DNA of 64,000 nt, from contig NZ_JAUOPC010000006.1 in assembly GCF_030546805.1 (NCBI RefSeq), forward strand, positions 62,001 to 126,000. The letters are read 5' to 3'. Both the position numbers and the translations under genes were made by a program. Shown in pieces: positions 26,228-35,280 of this stretch. How positions within the stretch are numbered: the first letter of the stretch is position 1; each line of letters begins with the position of its first letter. Under the pieces are notes generated by a model. The model was not told where the DNA came from, made no database searches, and saw nothing but the letters and a program-made list of their open reading frames with translations. The DNA comes from Cyclobacterium sp. 1_MG-2023. GTDB taxonomy: Bacteria; Bacteroidota; Bacteroidia; Cytophagales; Cyclobacteriaceae.

Positions 26228-26998
26228 TTATAAATTGAGCCTAGTGATTGCATAAATGCCTTTCAATGTCAGGTTGATATCCACATTATTGAACCTATCT
26301 CCCAAATGCCCCATTAATGAGGACATGCCTCCGGTAACAAGCAATTGATATTCCTTTCCGGTTTCCTTCTCAATGGCCTCCACCATTCCTTTGACCAAGC
26401 CTGAATATCCATAAAAGATGCCCGCCTGAATGGCATGAACCGTATTTTTCCCCAAAGCTGATTCAGGCAACTTCAGTTCCACTTTGGGTAATTTCGCGGT
26501 ATTGTTAAACAAGGAGTTGATGGCAGTTTTGATCCCGGGCACAATGTTCACCCCAATAACTCCCCCATCTTTATCCACCACACTAAAAGTCAGGGCTGTT
26601 CCAAAATCTACGACAATACAGGCCGCTTTAAATTGTAAATAAGCAGCAGTTATATTGGCCATTAGATCCGAACCTATTTCTCTGGGGTTCATCGCTGTCA
26701 CAGGTAGTTTTTCGTAGCTATTTTCATTGATAACATAAGGATCCTTTCCAAAAAACCGTTGACAAAATAGGATCAATACAGGCTCCAAATCCGGCACAAC
26801 AGTACTTATTCCTATTAGGTCTATACGATCGGTTCCCCAGCCTTTCTCTAAAAAATACATGGCAATCTTTCTCTCAAGATTATAAACCTTGAGGTCTTTT
26901 TTTGTTGGGATTCGAAGTACTTCCTCCCAGCAATCATCTACTTCTTGATAAAAACCAAATACAATATTAGAATTTCCTGCATCAATAGATAGAAACAT
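26228..26998 (-). CDS. coaX: Type III pantothenate kinase
   Basis: A 256-residue kinase for the first step of coenzyme A synthesis. The ASKHA-fold phosphate loop is FLSIDAGNSNIVFG at the N-terminus, the catalytic region is NPREIGSDLMANITAA near residue 110 and ACIVVDFGTALTFSVVD near 128, and the second phosphate block is LLVTGGMSSLMG near 228. Length and motifs match CoaX. It is divergent from the acetyltransferase gene at 27128. Confidence 0.95.
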   Translation of the reverse strand: MFLSIDAGNSNIVFGFYQEVDDCWEEVLRIPTKKDLKVYNLERKIAMYFLEKGWGTDRIDLIGISTVVPDLEPVLILFCQRFFGKDPYVINENSYEKLPVTAMNPREIGSDLMANITAAYLQFKAACIVVDFGTALTFSVVDKDGGVIGVNIVPGIKTAINSLFNNTAKLPKVELKLPESALGKNTVHAIQAGIFYGYSGLVKGMVEAIEKETGKEYQLLVTGGMSSLMGHLGDRFNNVDINLTLKGIYAITRLNL

Positions 26999-27090
26999 GT
27001 TTCAAAGGGTTAAGCCTCAAAGATAAAAATTGTAAGTCATCCGATAAGCAAAAAACTGCCAATAATAATTTTGGAGAAAGCTTCGGCTTA

Positions 27091-27124
27091 CAAAGGTAAA
27101 GTTGACCAATTTTATTAATTTCAA
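27091..27124 (-). promoter_or_regulatory. Possible coaX promoter
   Basis: On the minus strand TACCTTTG (27091-27098) is preceded by TTG (27122-27124) with a 23-nt spacer. It would give a leader of about 85 nt and overlaps the region just before the divergent acetyltransferase gene. Confidence 0.4.
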
Positions 27125-27127
27125 ATT

Positions 27128-27607
27128 ATGTATACTGTTAGAGAAGGAAAAAAAGAGGATTTACCTGCCATTCTTGAACTTATCAAAGAATTGGCCTTGT
27201 ATGAAAAAGCCCCTGAGGAAGTAACCAATACACTAGAAATGATGGAAAAGGATGGGTTTGGGCCTGAGCCTGTTTTCGGCTTTTTTGTGGTGGAAAAAGA
27301 GGAAACCAACACCATTATAGGTACTGCCATTTACTATTACCGCTACAGCACGTGGAAAGGCAAGCGTCTTTATTTGGAAGATTATATTGTCACTGAAAAA
27401 GAGCGTGGAAAAGGTGCCGGCAAATTGCTTTTTGAAAGAGTGATGGCCAAATCACTTGAGGAAGGTTGCACAGGCATGATGTGGCAGGTCCTAGATTGGA
27501 ATGAACCGGCCATCAGGTTCTATAAGAAGTACAGGGCACATATGGAATCCGAATGGATCAATTGCAACCTTCAGGCTGAAAAAATCAAGGAAATGCTAGC
27601 TACTTGA
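27128..27607 (+). CDS. GNAT-family N-acetyltransferase, diamine/spermidine acetyltransferase-like
   Basis: A 159-residue acetyltransferase. The opening (REGKKEDLPAILELIKELA, then YEKAPEEV) and LYLEDYIVTEKERGKGAGKLL near residue 85, whose GKGAGK is the acetyl-CoA pyrophosphate loop, match the SSAT-like branch of GNAT. WQVLDWNEPAIRFYKKY near 118 is the conserved C-terminal motif. A small diamine or polyamine substrate is likely by family but not shown. Confidence 0.88.
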   Translation: MYTVREGKKEDLPAILELIKELALYEKAPEEVTNTLEMMEKDGFGPEPVFGFFVVEKEETNTIIGTAIYYYRYSTWKGKRLYLEDYIVTEKERGKGAGKLLFERVMAKSLEEGCTGMMWQVLDWNEPAIRFYKKYRAHMESEWINCNLQAEKIKEMLAT

Positions 27608-27809
27608 TTTACTATTGCTTACAAGAGGTGTTCTTGGTCTATTGAACTTCCTAGAATCATTTCAATTTAAGACCTTAGAAAAAGTCAATAAGCAATCATT
27701 TACACCATTCCATTGGGCAGATCCAAAACTGCAATCCTTTGAAGTCCAAATTTCTTTGAGGTATTTGACTTAGTTTAAACCTCTCGGCCTTAATTCTTGT
27801 TACCCTACT

Positions 27810-28910
27810 ATGAAAGGTTTTAGATTCAGCAAATTTGTCCCTCAAAAGGACGAAGATAAAAATACTTTTGAGCAGCTTTTGGATATTTTCCTTCAGTTGG
27901 TCACCATGACGGGAGGTGATGCTGCTGAGGCACTTAGCTGGCTCACCGATTTGGACAAAAGGTACAACATGACCAAACCGGGATATGGCATCGGAGACTT
28001 CATTGAGGACCTTAAAAGCAAAGGTTATCTGGATGAGAAAAAGAGTAATGGAGGATTTAAAATCACCGGTAAAGCGGAACAGTCCATACGTAAAAGTGCC
28101 TTAGAAGAAATTTTTGGCAAGCTCAAAAAAGGAAAAGGCGGACAGCACAAGACCAACCACACCGGCCCCGGCGAAGAAAGAGGAACAGACCGCAGACCTT
28201 TTGCTTTTGGCGACAATTTGGATCAGATTGCCTTAACAGATTCGCTAAGAAATGCTCAGATTAACCATGGTTTTTCCGGAGATTTCCTTCTAACCGAAGA
28301 TGACCTTGAAGTGGTGGAAAGTGAAATGCGGACCCAGACTTCCACTGTTTTGATGATTGACATCTCCCACAGTATGATCCTATACGGCGAAGACCGGATC
28401 ACCCCGGCCAAAAAGGTAGCCATGGCCTTGGCCGAATTGGTGAAGACCAGGTACCCCAAAGATACGCTAGATGTGATTGTGTTTGGGAATGACGCTTGGC
28501 AAATTGAAATAAAAGACCTTCCCTACCTCCAGGTTGGGCCCTACCACACCAATACAGTGGCCGGACTTGAACTGGCCATGAACCTATTGCGAAGGAGAAA
28601 AAATCCAAACAAACAAATTTTCATGATCACTGATGGAAAACCTACCTGCCTTAAGGTGGGCATCAAATACTATAAAAACAGCTTTGGTATAGACAGTAAA
28701 ATTCTCAAGGAAACACTTAAACTTGCTGCACAATGCAGAAGGTTAAAAATTCCTGTCACCACATTTATGATCGCTTCTGACCCTTACCTTAAGGAGTTTG
28801 TTAAAGAATTTACTACGGTGAATAACGGCAATGCCTATTACAGCAACTTGCAAGGATTGGGACATTTAATTTTTGAAGATTACCGAAGAAACAGAACCAA
28901 ACGTTTTTAA
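27810..28910 (+). CDS. VWA-domain protein paired with AAA ATPase
   Basis: A 366-residue cytoplasmic protein. An N-terminal helical region (about 1-110) is followed by a Gly- and charge-rich linker (KKGKGGQHKTNHTGPGEERG). The VWA domain (about 170-350) has a MIDAS motif DISHSM near residue 187 and MITDGKPTC near 270. No signal or membrane segment is visible. The AAA ATPase gene starts 3 bp downstream, as in chelatase-like and MoxR-like modules where the ATPase drives a VWA partner. The target of the pair is unknown. Confidence 0.85.
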   Translation: MKGFRFSKFVPQKDEDKNTFEQLLDIFLQLVTMTGGDAAEALSWLTDLDKRYNMTKPGYGIGDFIEDLKSKGYLDEKKSNGGFKITGKAEQSIRKSALEEIFGKLKKGKGGQHKTNHTGPGEERGTDRRPFAFGDNLDQIALTDSLRNAQINHGFSGDFLLTEDDLEVVESEMRTQTSTVLMIDISHSMILYGEDRITPAKKVAMALAELVKTRYPKDTLDVIVFGNDAWQIEIKDLPYLQVGPYHTNTVAGLELAMNLLRRRKNPNKQIFMITDGKPTCLKVGIKYYKNSFGIDSKILKETLKLAAQCRRLKIPVTTFMIASDPYLKEFVKEFTTVNNGNAYYSNLQGLGHLIFEDYRRNRTKRF

Positions 28911-28913
28911 AAT

Positions 28914-30440
28914 ATGGAATACAGCAAAATGAAAGCAAAAGATTTATTAAAAATAAAAACCCTGGGACAATTAAAAGCGGTTGGTTACAGTCCCAAATCC
29001 ATCAAAGAAGAACTAAGAGACAATCTCATTCGCAAAATCAAAAACAAAGAAAATGTTTTTGAAGGCGTTTGGGGTTATGAGGATACGGTAATACCGGATA
29101 TAGAAAGGGCCATTCTTTCCAAACATAACATCAACCTTTTGGGCTTACGGGGTCAAGCCAAGACAAGGATTGCAAGGATGATGACCATGCTATTGGACGA
29201 TTATGTACCTGTTGTAGAAGGAGCAGAACTTAATGATGATCCCTTGATGCCCATTTCTACTTTTGCCAAAGCATTGATTGCTGAAAAGGGAGATGATACG
29301 CCCATCACTTGGTGGGCAAAAGAAGACCGCTATACGGAGAAACTGGCAACCCCTGATGTATCCGTTGCAGATCTAATAGGTGATGTGGACCCCATCAAGG
29401 CCGCAACGATGAAATTGTCTTACAATGATGAAAAGGTCATTCACTTTGGATTGGTACCACGATCCAACCGATCCCTATTTGTAATCAATGAATTGCCCGA
29501 TTTGCAAGCAAGAATTCAAGTGGCATTGTTTAATATTTTACAAGAAGGAGATATACAAATCAGGGGGTTTAAATTAAGGCTTCCTTTGGATATACAATTT
29601 GTTTTCACAGCCAACCCTGAGGATTATACAAACAGAGGAAGTATCGTCACTCCGCTCAAAGACCGGATTGAAAGTCAAATCATTACTCACTATCCGAAAA
29701 GCATCGAAATAGGAAGAAAAATAACCGAGCAGGAAGCTAAAGTCAACAACAGGCCAATGGATAGAATCCATGTTCCTGAGCTGATGAAAGACCTGATTGA
29801 ACAAATTGCAGTAGAGGCCAGAGAAAGTGAATATGTGGATGAAAAAAGTGGTGTTTCTGCCAGGTTGACCATTTCTGCCTATGAAAACCTCATTTCGGCT
29901 GCAGAACGAAGATTGTACCTGAATGGTGAAAATGAAACCATTGTTCGGATAGTCGACCTAATAGGGGTAATTCCTGCCATCACCGGTAAGGTAGAACTGG
30001 TCTATGAAGGAGAACAAGAAGGTGCAGGATTGGTGGCTTACAATCTTATCGGCAAAGCCGTTCGTACCCTATTTTCTCAGCATTTCCCTTCCCCCGAGCA
30101 GAAAAAGAAAGCAAAAGAAGGCAATCCTTATGTCTTACCACTTTCCTGGTTTGGCGAAGGCAATAGCTTGGACATATTGGCCTCACAAAGCGATAAAGAA
30201 TACAAAAAATTATTACAGGATGTTCCGGGACTGGAGAAAATCACTACACAATTTGTAAAAGAGCTACCGGAAAAAGAAAAAGAGTTTTACATGGAGTTCG
30301 CACTTCATGGCTTGGCAGAGCACAGCCAACTGAGCAAGAAACTACTGGACACAGGCATGCAGTTCAATGATCTTTTCAGTAGCATGTTTGACTTGGGTGC
30401 AGCCGGAGAAGATGATATTGAGGACGATTTTGAGGAATAA
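28914..30440 (+). CDS. MoxR/magnesium-chelatase-like AAA+ ATPase
   Basis: A 508-residue ATPase, longer than typical MoxR proteins (about 320). Walker A is LGLRGQAKTR near residue 78, Walker B is LFVINELPDLQARIQVALFNIL near 190 and the sensor region is FTANPEDYTNRGSIVTPLKDRI near 225, all of the ChlI/MoxR type. A long C-terminal part of about 200 residues ends in an acidic tail (EDDIEDDFEE). It is co-transcribed with the VWA protein upstream. A chelatase role is unlikely, as no third subunit or tetrapyrrole gene is near. Confidence 0.85.
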   Translation: MEYSKMKAKDLLKIKTLGQLKAVGYSPKSIKEELRDNLIRKIKNKENVFEGVWGYEDTVIPDIERAILSKHNINLLGLRGQAKTRIARMMTMLLDDYVPVVEGAELNDDPLMPISTFAKALIAEKGDDTPITWWAKEDRYTEKLATPDVSVADLIGDVDPIKAATMKLSYNDEKVIHFGLVPRSNRSLFVINELPDLQARIQVALFNILQEGDIQIRGFKLRLPLDIQFVFTANPEDYTNRGSIVTPLKDRIESQIITHYPKSIEIGRKITEQEAKVNNRPMDRIHVPELMKDLIEQIAVEARESEYVDEKSGVSARLTISAYENLISAAERRLYLNGENETIVRIVDLIGVIPAITGKVELVYEGEQEGAGLVAYNLIGKAVRTLFSQHFPSPEQKKKAKEGNPYVLPLSWFGEGNSLDILASQSDKEYKKLLQDVPGLEKITTQFVKELPEKEKEFYMEFALHGLAEHSQLSKKLLDTGMQFNDLFSSMFDLGAAGEDDIEDDFEE

Positions 30441-30467
30441 AAAATAGCTTCCGCGAATTGACAAATG

Positions 30468-30506
30468 AAAAAGGAACAACTCCCAAAAGAGTTTGTTCCT
30501 TTTTTT
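30468..30506 (+). terminator. Intrinsic terminator after VWA/AAA operon
   Basis: AAAAAGGAACAA and TTGTTCCTTTTTT form the stem with a short inner CTC/GAG extension and an AAAA-type loop. A T tract follows. Confidence 0.85.
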
Positions 30507-30596
30507 ATGTCTAGTTCTGTGAACGATTTTTCTATCCTATCTACCCTATTTTTTCACCAAACCTACGAAGGGAATAGAAGATTGAATCTCCTGCTC

Positions 30597-30800
30597 TTAA
30601 TGCGTCTTACATGATTTGATGCCAAACAAAGTATAAAGTGGACAAAAACTAACCAAGCTCGTTAGTAGAAAAATGGCGGAAATGATAATTAACACAATGC
30701 CCAATACTCCCGTTACAATTCCCGAGAAATAAAGGTACAAGGCAACAATTGCAATAATTGTCCTTATGATTCTGTCGGTTGATCCCATATTTTTTGTCAT
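30597..30800 (-). CDS. DUF2892-family small membrane protein
   Basis: A 67-residue protein with two hydrophobic helices (about 14-30 and 33-50). The ending SFCPLYTLFGIKSC is the DUF2892 signature; the same inner-membrane domain occurs in rhodanese proteins such as YgaP. MGSTDRIIRTIIA at the start also fits. The function is unknown. It stands alone. Confidence 0.88.
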   Translation of the reverse strand: MTKNMGSTDRIIRTIIAIVALYLYFSGIVTGVLGIVLIIISAIFLLTSLVSFCPLYTLFGIKSCKTH

Positions 30801-30966
30801 GGTACTATTATTTTTATTGAAGAAGAAATTTGAAAAAACAGCAGAGCCTTTAGTAGTACTCTTGCATCTAATACAATAAATTTAAAGGTTACCAAACAGA
30901 AAATAAGTGATTTAAATCACCATAGACAAAATATCTTTAGCAAAATTATTTCCTTGAATCCATCAT

Positions 30967-31818
30967 TTAATTTGTGCCAATAAATTTTTGAATTTCACTA
31001 ATCATTAATTCTTTCTCTGTAAAAGGAATCAGATGGCCTTCACCGGGAATGGTTTTGACCTCCAACCAATTTTTGGGAATATTTTGCATGGAAAAATTTA
31101 TGTTTCCATAAGGCACCAAACCATCCTTGTCACCATGTATGTGTAAAATTGGGGAGTTTATTTTATCCCAATGATTAACGAATCTTCTAAGCTCTTTTTC
31201 ATGGGAATACTTCTCATCTGCAGCAACCCTTAATGACTTAGAAACCATCCATCGGGTACTTTTATACCAAGCCAACTTTCCAAACCAAAAGTATTTTTCC
31301 TGCTCAGGATCTATGGCCGGAGCGATCATTACTGTACCTGTGAGCCATTTCGGATCCTGAATGGCAATATAGCCGGCAATAGTTCCTCCATAGGAATGCC
31401 CTACTGTATAGACCTTCTGTTTGTTGGCATGAACTTCATTCATTAAGGTATTTATGGCTTCGAATTGCTGGGGAATGGCTCTGTAATTGCCATAATCTGA
31501 ATAACCATAACCTAGCCGATCAATGATCAAAATAGAAAATTGCTCTCTTAAGGTGTCATCCTGAATATAAGAAAGAAAAGCAGAAGAAGAACCGGGTGCA
31601 CCATGGATAAACAGTAATATAGGCGCCTCCTTGTCAGTATTTTCGTACCATAACCAGCGCAAAGGATATTCCTCCAAATAATTTATTTCAAAAGCAATTT
31701 CCTTCTTCTCCATCAACCGATAGAGACTTTTGTCATTATCTCTAAATGAGAAGCATCCGGTCATCAGTATTAAGAAGAAAAATAAAACAAGAGAAAACCT
31801 AAAGGTTTTAAAATTCAT
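30967..31818 (-). CDS. Alpha/beta hydrolase lipoprotein
   Basis: The ATG at 31818 (MNFKTFRFSLVL) was chosen over the upstream one at 31857 because it gives a proper lipoprotein signal with lipobox LMTGC. The 283 residues carry an alpha/beta hydrolase domain: oxyanion region LFIHGAPGSSSAF near residue 70, nucleophile in VGHSYGGTIAGYIA near 143, Asp in HGDKDGLVP near 240 and His in GEGHLIPF near 264. The substrate is not predictable. It is encoded alone. Confidence 0.88.
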   Translation of the reverse strand: MNFKTFRFSLVLFFFLILMTGCFSFRDNDKSLYRLMEKKEIAFEINYLEEYPLRWLWYENTDKEAPILLFIHGAPGSSSAFLSYIQDDTLREQFSILIIDRLGYGYSDYGNYRAIPQQFEAINTLMNEVHANKQKVYTVGHSYGGTIAGYIAIQDPKWLTGTVMIAPAIDPEQEKYFWFGKLAWYKSTRWMVSKSLRVAADEKYSHEKELRRFVNHWDKINSPILHIHGDKDGLVPYGNINFSMQNIPKNWLEVKTIPGEGHLIPFTEKELMISEIQKFIGTN

Positions 31819-31972
31819 ATGCTGCAATTTATTTAAGAAACGAAAATCTTGACGCATCGGTTTTAATTTGAACCCGGATTAAGCAATAGGATTTGTGAGG
31901 CCTGTCTTGAATTTTTCCAGAGAGGGTTGCAATCGCAAGAAAGTCAAACTGTTTGAAAATTTCTGCACCTAA

Positions 31973-31999
31973 TAGATGGTCTATTGTATATTTCGGGTT
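31973..31999 (+). repeat. Dispersed 27-nt intergenic repeat, copy 2
   Basis: TAGATGGTCTATTGTATATT then TCGGGTT. It matches copy 3 (58824-58850) at 24 of 27 positions and copy 1 (626-652, opposite strand) somewhat less well. It sits upstream of the DinB-family gene. Confidence 0.5.
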
Positions 32000-32082
32000 G
32001 AAGCCCAAAGCAATGCTTACTCTTGTTCAATTTACCCTATGCATTGCATTTTAAACCAAAGATGTTATTATTGTCCCCTGTT

Positions 32083-32610
32083 ATGAAAGGAAAGTTAATC
32101 ATTCAATTTTCATTATTGGTTTTTATTATGGGCATTTCAGATTTAAAAGCACAAATGTATTTTTCCGACCAGTACCCTATGGTTTGGCAACGCAATATGA
32201 ATTATTCACAGCTTGTAGCAGAGGCCATGCCCGCCGAACTTTATGATTACAAGCCGAGCCCTGAGTCCATGTCTTTTAAAGATCAGCTGCTACATATCGT
32301 AGACAATATCAGTTATCTTACCAGCAAAATCAATGGACAAAAAAAATCTTTTTATAACAAAGAAAATAAAGACTCTATCGATAAAAAAGAGACCATTGAG
32401 CTGCTATCACAGGCAAATAATTATGTATTGGAGTTAATCAAAAATGCAGAAAAAATCATATTGGATGAAAAGATCGTCTTTGGCAATGAAAACATGACCA
32501 AAGAAAATATTTTTTACTTATTGCGGGGGCATCAAGTACACCACCGTGCGCAGTGTTTGGTATACCTGAGGCTTAAAGACATCGCTGCTCCCCCCTATGT
32601 AGGTTGGTAA
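32083..32610 (+). CDS. Exported DinB-family protein
   Basis: The start is the ATG at 32083 (MKGKLIIQF), which begins a good signal peptide ending at LKAQ; the longer frame begins with TTG. The 175 residues form a DinB four-helix bundle. The presumed metal-binding histidines are in KDQLLHIVDNISYL near residue 71 and LLRGHQVHHRAQCLVYLRL near 155. DinB proteins are thiol-dependent metalloenzymes or metal-binding proteins of largely unknown substrate. Export is a feature common in Bacteroidota. Confidence 0.82.
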   Translation: MKGKLIIQFSLLVFIMGISDLKAQMYFSDQYPMVWQRNMNYSQLVAEAMPAELYDYKPSPESMSFKDQLLHIVDNISYLTSKINGQKKSFYNKENKDSIDKKETIELLSQANNYVLELIKNAEKIILDEKIVFGNENMTKENIFYLLRGHQVHHRAQCLVYLRLKDIAAPPYVGW

Positions 32611-32678
32611 GCATTCATAAAGGGGGATAAATTTTTAAAATTTAGAAATTATTGGGACTAAAGTTTTGTTCTAGTTCC

Positions 32679-33179
32679 ATGAAAGTTTTATACATACTTT
32701 CCTTATGCTTATTGGTTTCCTCTCTTTCAGTAGAGAAAGGCTATGGACAAAGCTTGGCTTATAAGGCTTTGCTTAAAAGCACTTATGATCAAAATTTTGA
32801 TTTGGTTTATCCCGAACAAAAGAAGCTCATCAATAATGCCTTATTATTAGACACCCGTGAAGCAAACGAATTTGAGGTAAGCCACCTGAAAGGGGCTCAA
32901 TGGGTAGGTTATGAAACTTTTGACATTTCTTCGGTAAAGGGCATTCCAAAGGACAGCACCATAGTTGTCTATTGTTCAATTGGTGCCCGAAGTCAAGAAA
33001 TTGGAAAAATATTAAAACAAAATGGTTTTAGTAAAGTATATAACCTTTATGGAGGAATTTTTCATTGGGTAAATGAAAACAATCCCGTGTTCCAAGCAGA
33101 CACATTGCCGACCAACAAAGTCCATACCTACAATAAGATGTGGGGAATATGGCTAAACAAAGGCGAAAAAGTTAATTAA
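32679..33179 (+). CDS. Exported rhodanese-domain protein
   Basis: The start is the ATG at 32679 (MKVLYILSLCLL), which gives a signal peptide; the longer frame starts with TTG at 32652. The 166-residue product has a single rhodanese domain: LLDTREANEFEVSHLKGAQWVGY near residue 68 and the active-site loop VVYCSIGARSQEIG near 105, with the catalytic Cys. It would transfer sulfane sulfur in the periplasm. It lies among unrelated single genes. Confidence 0.88.
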   Translation: MKVLYILSLCLLVSSLSVEKGYGQSLAYKALLKSTYDQNFDLVYPEQKKLINNALLLDTREANEFEVSHLKGAQWVGYETFDISSVKGIPKDSTIVVYCSIGARSQEIGKILKQNGFSKVYNLYGGIFHWVNENNPVFQADTLPTNKVHTYNKMWGIWLNKGEKVN

Positions 33180-33221
33180 TCCCTACTGACAATTTATAGT
33201 CACCCGCTAAAATAGAATATT

Positions 33222-33893
33222 ATGTCTTCCTCACCCCAATTGTTAATATTTGATGTGAATGAAACCCTGCTAGATACAAAAGCAGTGCAGACTGCAATAA
33301 ATAAAGAAATAGGAAATCCTGAGGCAGCAGGAAAGTGGTTTCAATCTTTATTGCATTATTCATTGGTGGAAACTGTAACCGGTGATTTTGCTGATTTCTC
33401 TCAAATTGCTGATGCATGTTTAGAAATGACTGCCGAAAATCATGGCAAAGCGCTTTCAGCTGAAAAACGAGAAATAATTTTAAGCGAATTCAAAAAGCTT
33501 TCTCCACATTCAGATGTATTTGAAGGCCTTCAACGCTTAAAAAATGCAGGTTTTATAATTGTCGCCCTAAGCAATGGCACCTTGGAAACTGTCAATGAAC
33601 AGTTAAAATCTGCCGGCATCAGCCAGTTGTTTGATAGAATTTTTAGCATTCAAAGTGTAGGAAAATTTAAACCACACCCCTCGACCTATGCGTATGTCCT
33701 CGACAAAATGGAAATTGCTGCAGATAAGGCCTTGATGATTGCTGCGCATCCTTGGGACTTGGTAGGTGCTGCCAGAGAAGGATTACAGACTGCTTTTATC
33801 AAAAGGGCAGGAAAATCAAATTATCCGCTCTCCCCAAAGAATGATTTTGTAGCAGAAGACTTGCTACAGCTTTCCAACCAACTTATTCATTGA
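33222..33893 (+). CDS. HAD-family hydrolase, haloacid dehalogenase type II-like
   Basis: A 223-residue HAD protein. Motif I is IFDVNETLLDT near residue 9 (Asp nucleophile), motif II is VALSNGTLETV near 108, the Lys of motif III lies in VGKFKPHPSTYAYV near 145 and motif IV is MIAAHPWDLVGAAREG near 172. DVNETL with AHPWDL matches the L-2-haloacid dehalogenase branch. Real substrates may be other small acids or phosphates. Confidence 0.85.
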   Translation: MSSSPQLLIFDVNETLLDTKAVQTAINKEIGNPEAAGKWFQSLLHYSLVETVTGDFADFSQIADACLEMTAENHGKALSAEKREIILSEFKKLSPHSDVFEGLQRLKNAGFIIVALSNGTLETVNEQLKSAGISQLFDRIFSIQSVGKFKPHPSTYAYVLDKMEIAADKALMIAAHPWDLVGAAREGLQTAFIKRAGKSNYPLSPKNDFVAEDLLQLSNQLIH

Positions 33894-33907
33894 CAGCCCA
33901 ACCTATC

Positions 33908-34666
33908 ATGATAAAACTATTTATTTACTACAGCATTCTTTTAATTAACCTTTCTTGTGGAAGTTCCGGCTTGGGTCAATCAGGCACAAATCCACCTAGC
34001 CACACATCTTTTGACCAGCTACTTCAAGCCCATGTAAACGAACAAGGAAAGGTAGACTATAATGGTTTTAATGCTGATATGGATAAATTAGATATTTATC
34101 TAACTTTGCTGAGCACCAATCCACCCGATAGAGATACCTGGTCGGAAGCAGAGCAATTGGCATATTGGATCAATGCCTACAATGCATTCACCATTAAATT
34201 GATACTCAAGCACTATCCCGTAAAAAGTATAAAAGACATTAAACCAAGGCTAAACATACCGCTTGTCAACACCGTATGGCACCTGGAGTTCTTTGAAATA
34301 GGAGGAAAACCGGCAAGCCTGGATGAAATAGAACATAAAATCCTGAGAAAAGAATTCAATGAACCAAGAATTCATTTTGCCATTAACTGTGCTTCTGTCT
34401 CTTGCCCCCAATTAATGAACCATGCCTACTCAGCCAATAATTTAGACGCACAATTGGAGCAAGCTGCCCAAGCATTCATCAATAATCCTAAGCACAACAC
34501 CTTGGATAACAAACAGGCGGAATTGTCACCACTATTTTCTTGGTTTAAGGAAGATTTTACCCGAGACGGTAGTTTAGTGGAATTTATCAACCAATATGCT
34601 GATAAGCACCTGAGTAAAGAGGCCAAAATTTCTTTCAAAGACTACAATTGGTCTCTGAATGAATAA
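33908..34666 (+). CDS. DUF547 lipoprotein
   Basis: The ATG at 33908 was preferred to a TTG at 33890. It gives a lipoprotein signal with lipobox NLSC (IILLINLSCGS-like region, Cys near residue 17). The DUF547 domain (about 80-235) shows YWINAYNAFTIKLIL near residue 93, VWHLEFFEIGGKPASLDEIEH near 130 and FAINCASVSCPQL near 160, with its Cys and His residues. The biochemical function is unknown. It is placed directly after the HAD gene. Confidence 0.85.
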   Translation: MIKLFIYYSILLINLSCGSSGLGQSGTNPPSHTSFDQLLQAHVNEQGKVDYNGFNADMDKLDIYLTLLSTNPPDRDTWSEAEQLAYWINAYNAFTIKLILKHYPVKSIKDIKPRLNIPLVNTVWHLEFFEIGGKPASLDEIEHKILRKEFNEPRIHFAINCASVSCPQLMNHAYSANNLDAQLEQAAQAFINNPKHNTLDNKQAELSPLFSWFKEDFTRDGSLVEFINQYADKHLSKEAKISFKDYNWSLNE

Positions 34667-34674
34667 AAAAAGTG

Positions 34675-35190
34675 CTAAAGCTTGCCTGCTTTGGCAAGTC
34701 GGGCTTTTGTAGTGGAAGGTGCTACTCCAAAATCGCTATCTACCAAATGCACAAGTCCCTGATCTAAAAGGGAAATTTTAATCAAAGCCTGGTGGTGAAT
34801 GCTATGCTCTAGACAATAAACCAACTCCCTTAGAAAGGAAGATGGAATAATACAATTACAGTCATCCAAAAGGGAAAAATTGGTGACGAGAGAAGCATTT
34901 CCTGAAAACTTTTCTCCCTCTAAGAACTGTACCACATTATCAACGGCAGTTAAGGCTGTTTTGGGATCCTGTTCTATTGAATTGTCTCGTTTTCTTTTGT
35001 CATAATTGATCGCCGTCATTTTTGAATCCACGGCTTCTCTAATACAAATATAAAATTCAAGAATATGCCGAATGTGTTGACCTATGGTGGCTCCTGACAG
35101 AAATTTAGACTTATAATTGTATTGCTGGGGGCTTAGCTTTTCCAAAAGACCGGAAATTTGCTCAAGGTTCTGTTTACATTCAGCTTTCAT
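34675..35190 (-). CDS. Cytoplasmic DinB-family protein
   Basis: A 171-residue four-helix protein. The conserved His segments are IGQHIRHILEFYICIREA near residue 38 and CLEHSIHHQALIKISL near 128, and YDKRKRDNSIEQDP near 66 is a motif of this DinB subgroup. It has no signal peptide, unlike the DinB protein at 32083. It is convergent with the DUF547 gene with 8 bp between them. Confidence 0.85.
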   Translation of the reverse strand: MKAECKQNLEQISGLLEKLSPQQYNYKSKFLSGATIGQHIRHILEFYICIREAVDSKMTAINYDKRKRDNSIEQDPKTALTAVDNVVQFLEGEKFSGNASLVTNFSLLDDCNCIIPSSFLRELVYCLEHSIHHQALIKISLLDQGLVHLVDSDFGVAPSTTKARLAKAGKL

Positions 35191-35280
35191 AATTCAATAT
35201 TCGGAATCCTAATTTTGATTACAGTATAAAACCGTTCTTTAAAATAGACGTATTTGGCCATAAAACCTGACATAATCCCG

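Noticed and set aside
28914-30440. Magnesium or cobalt chelatase subunit
   Set aside because: No large chelatase subunit and no tetrapyrrole or cobalamin gene is near, and the partner is a stand-alone VWA protein.
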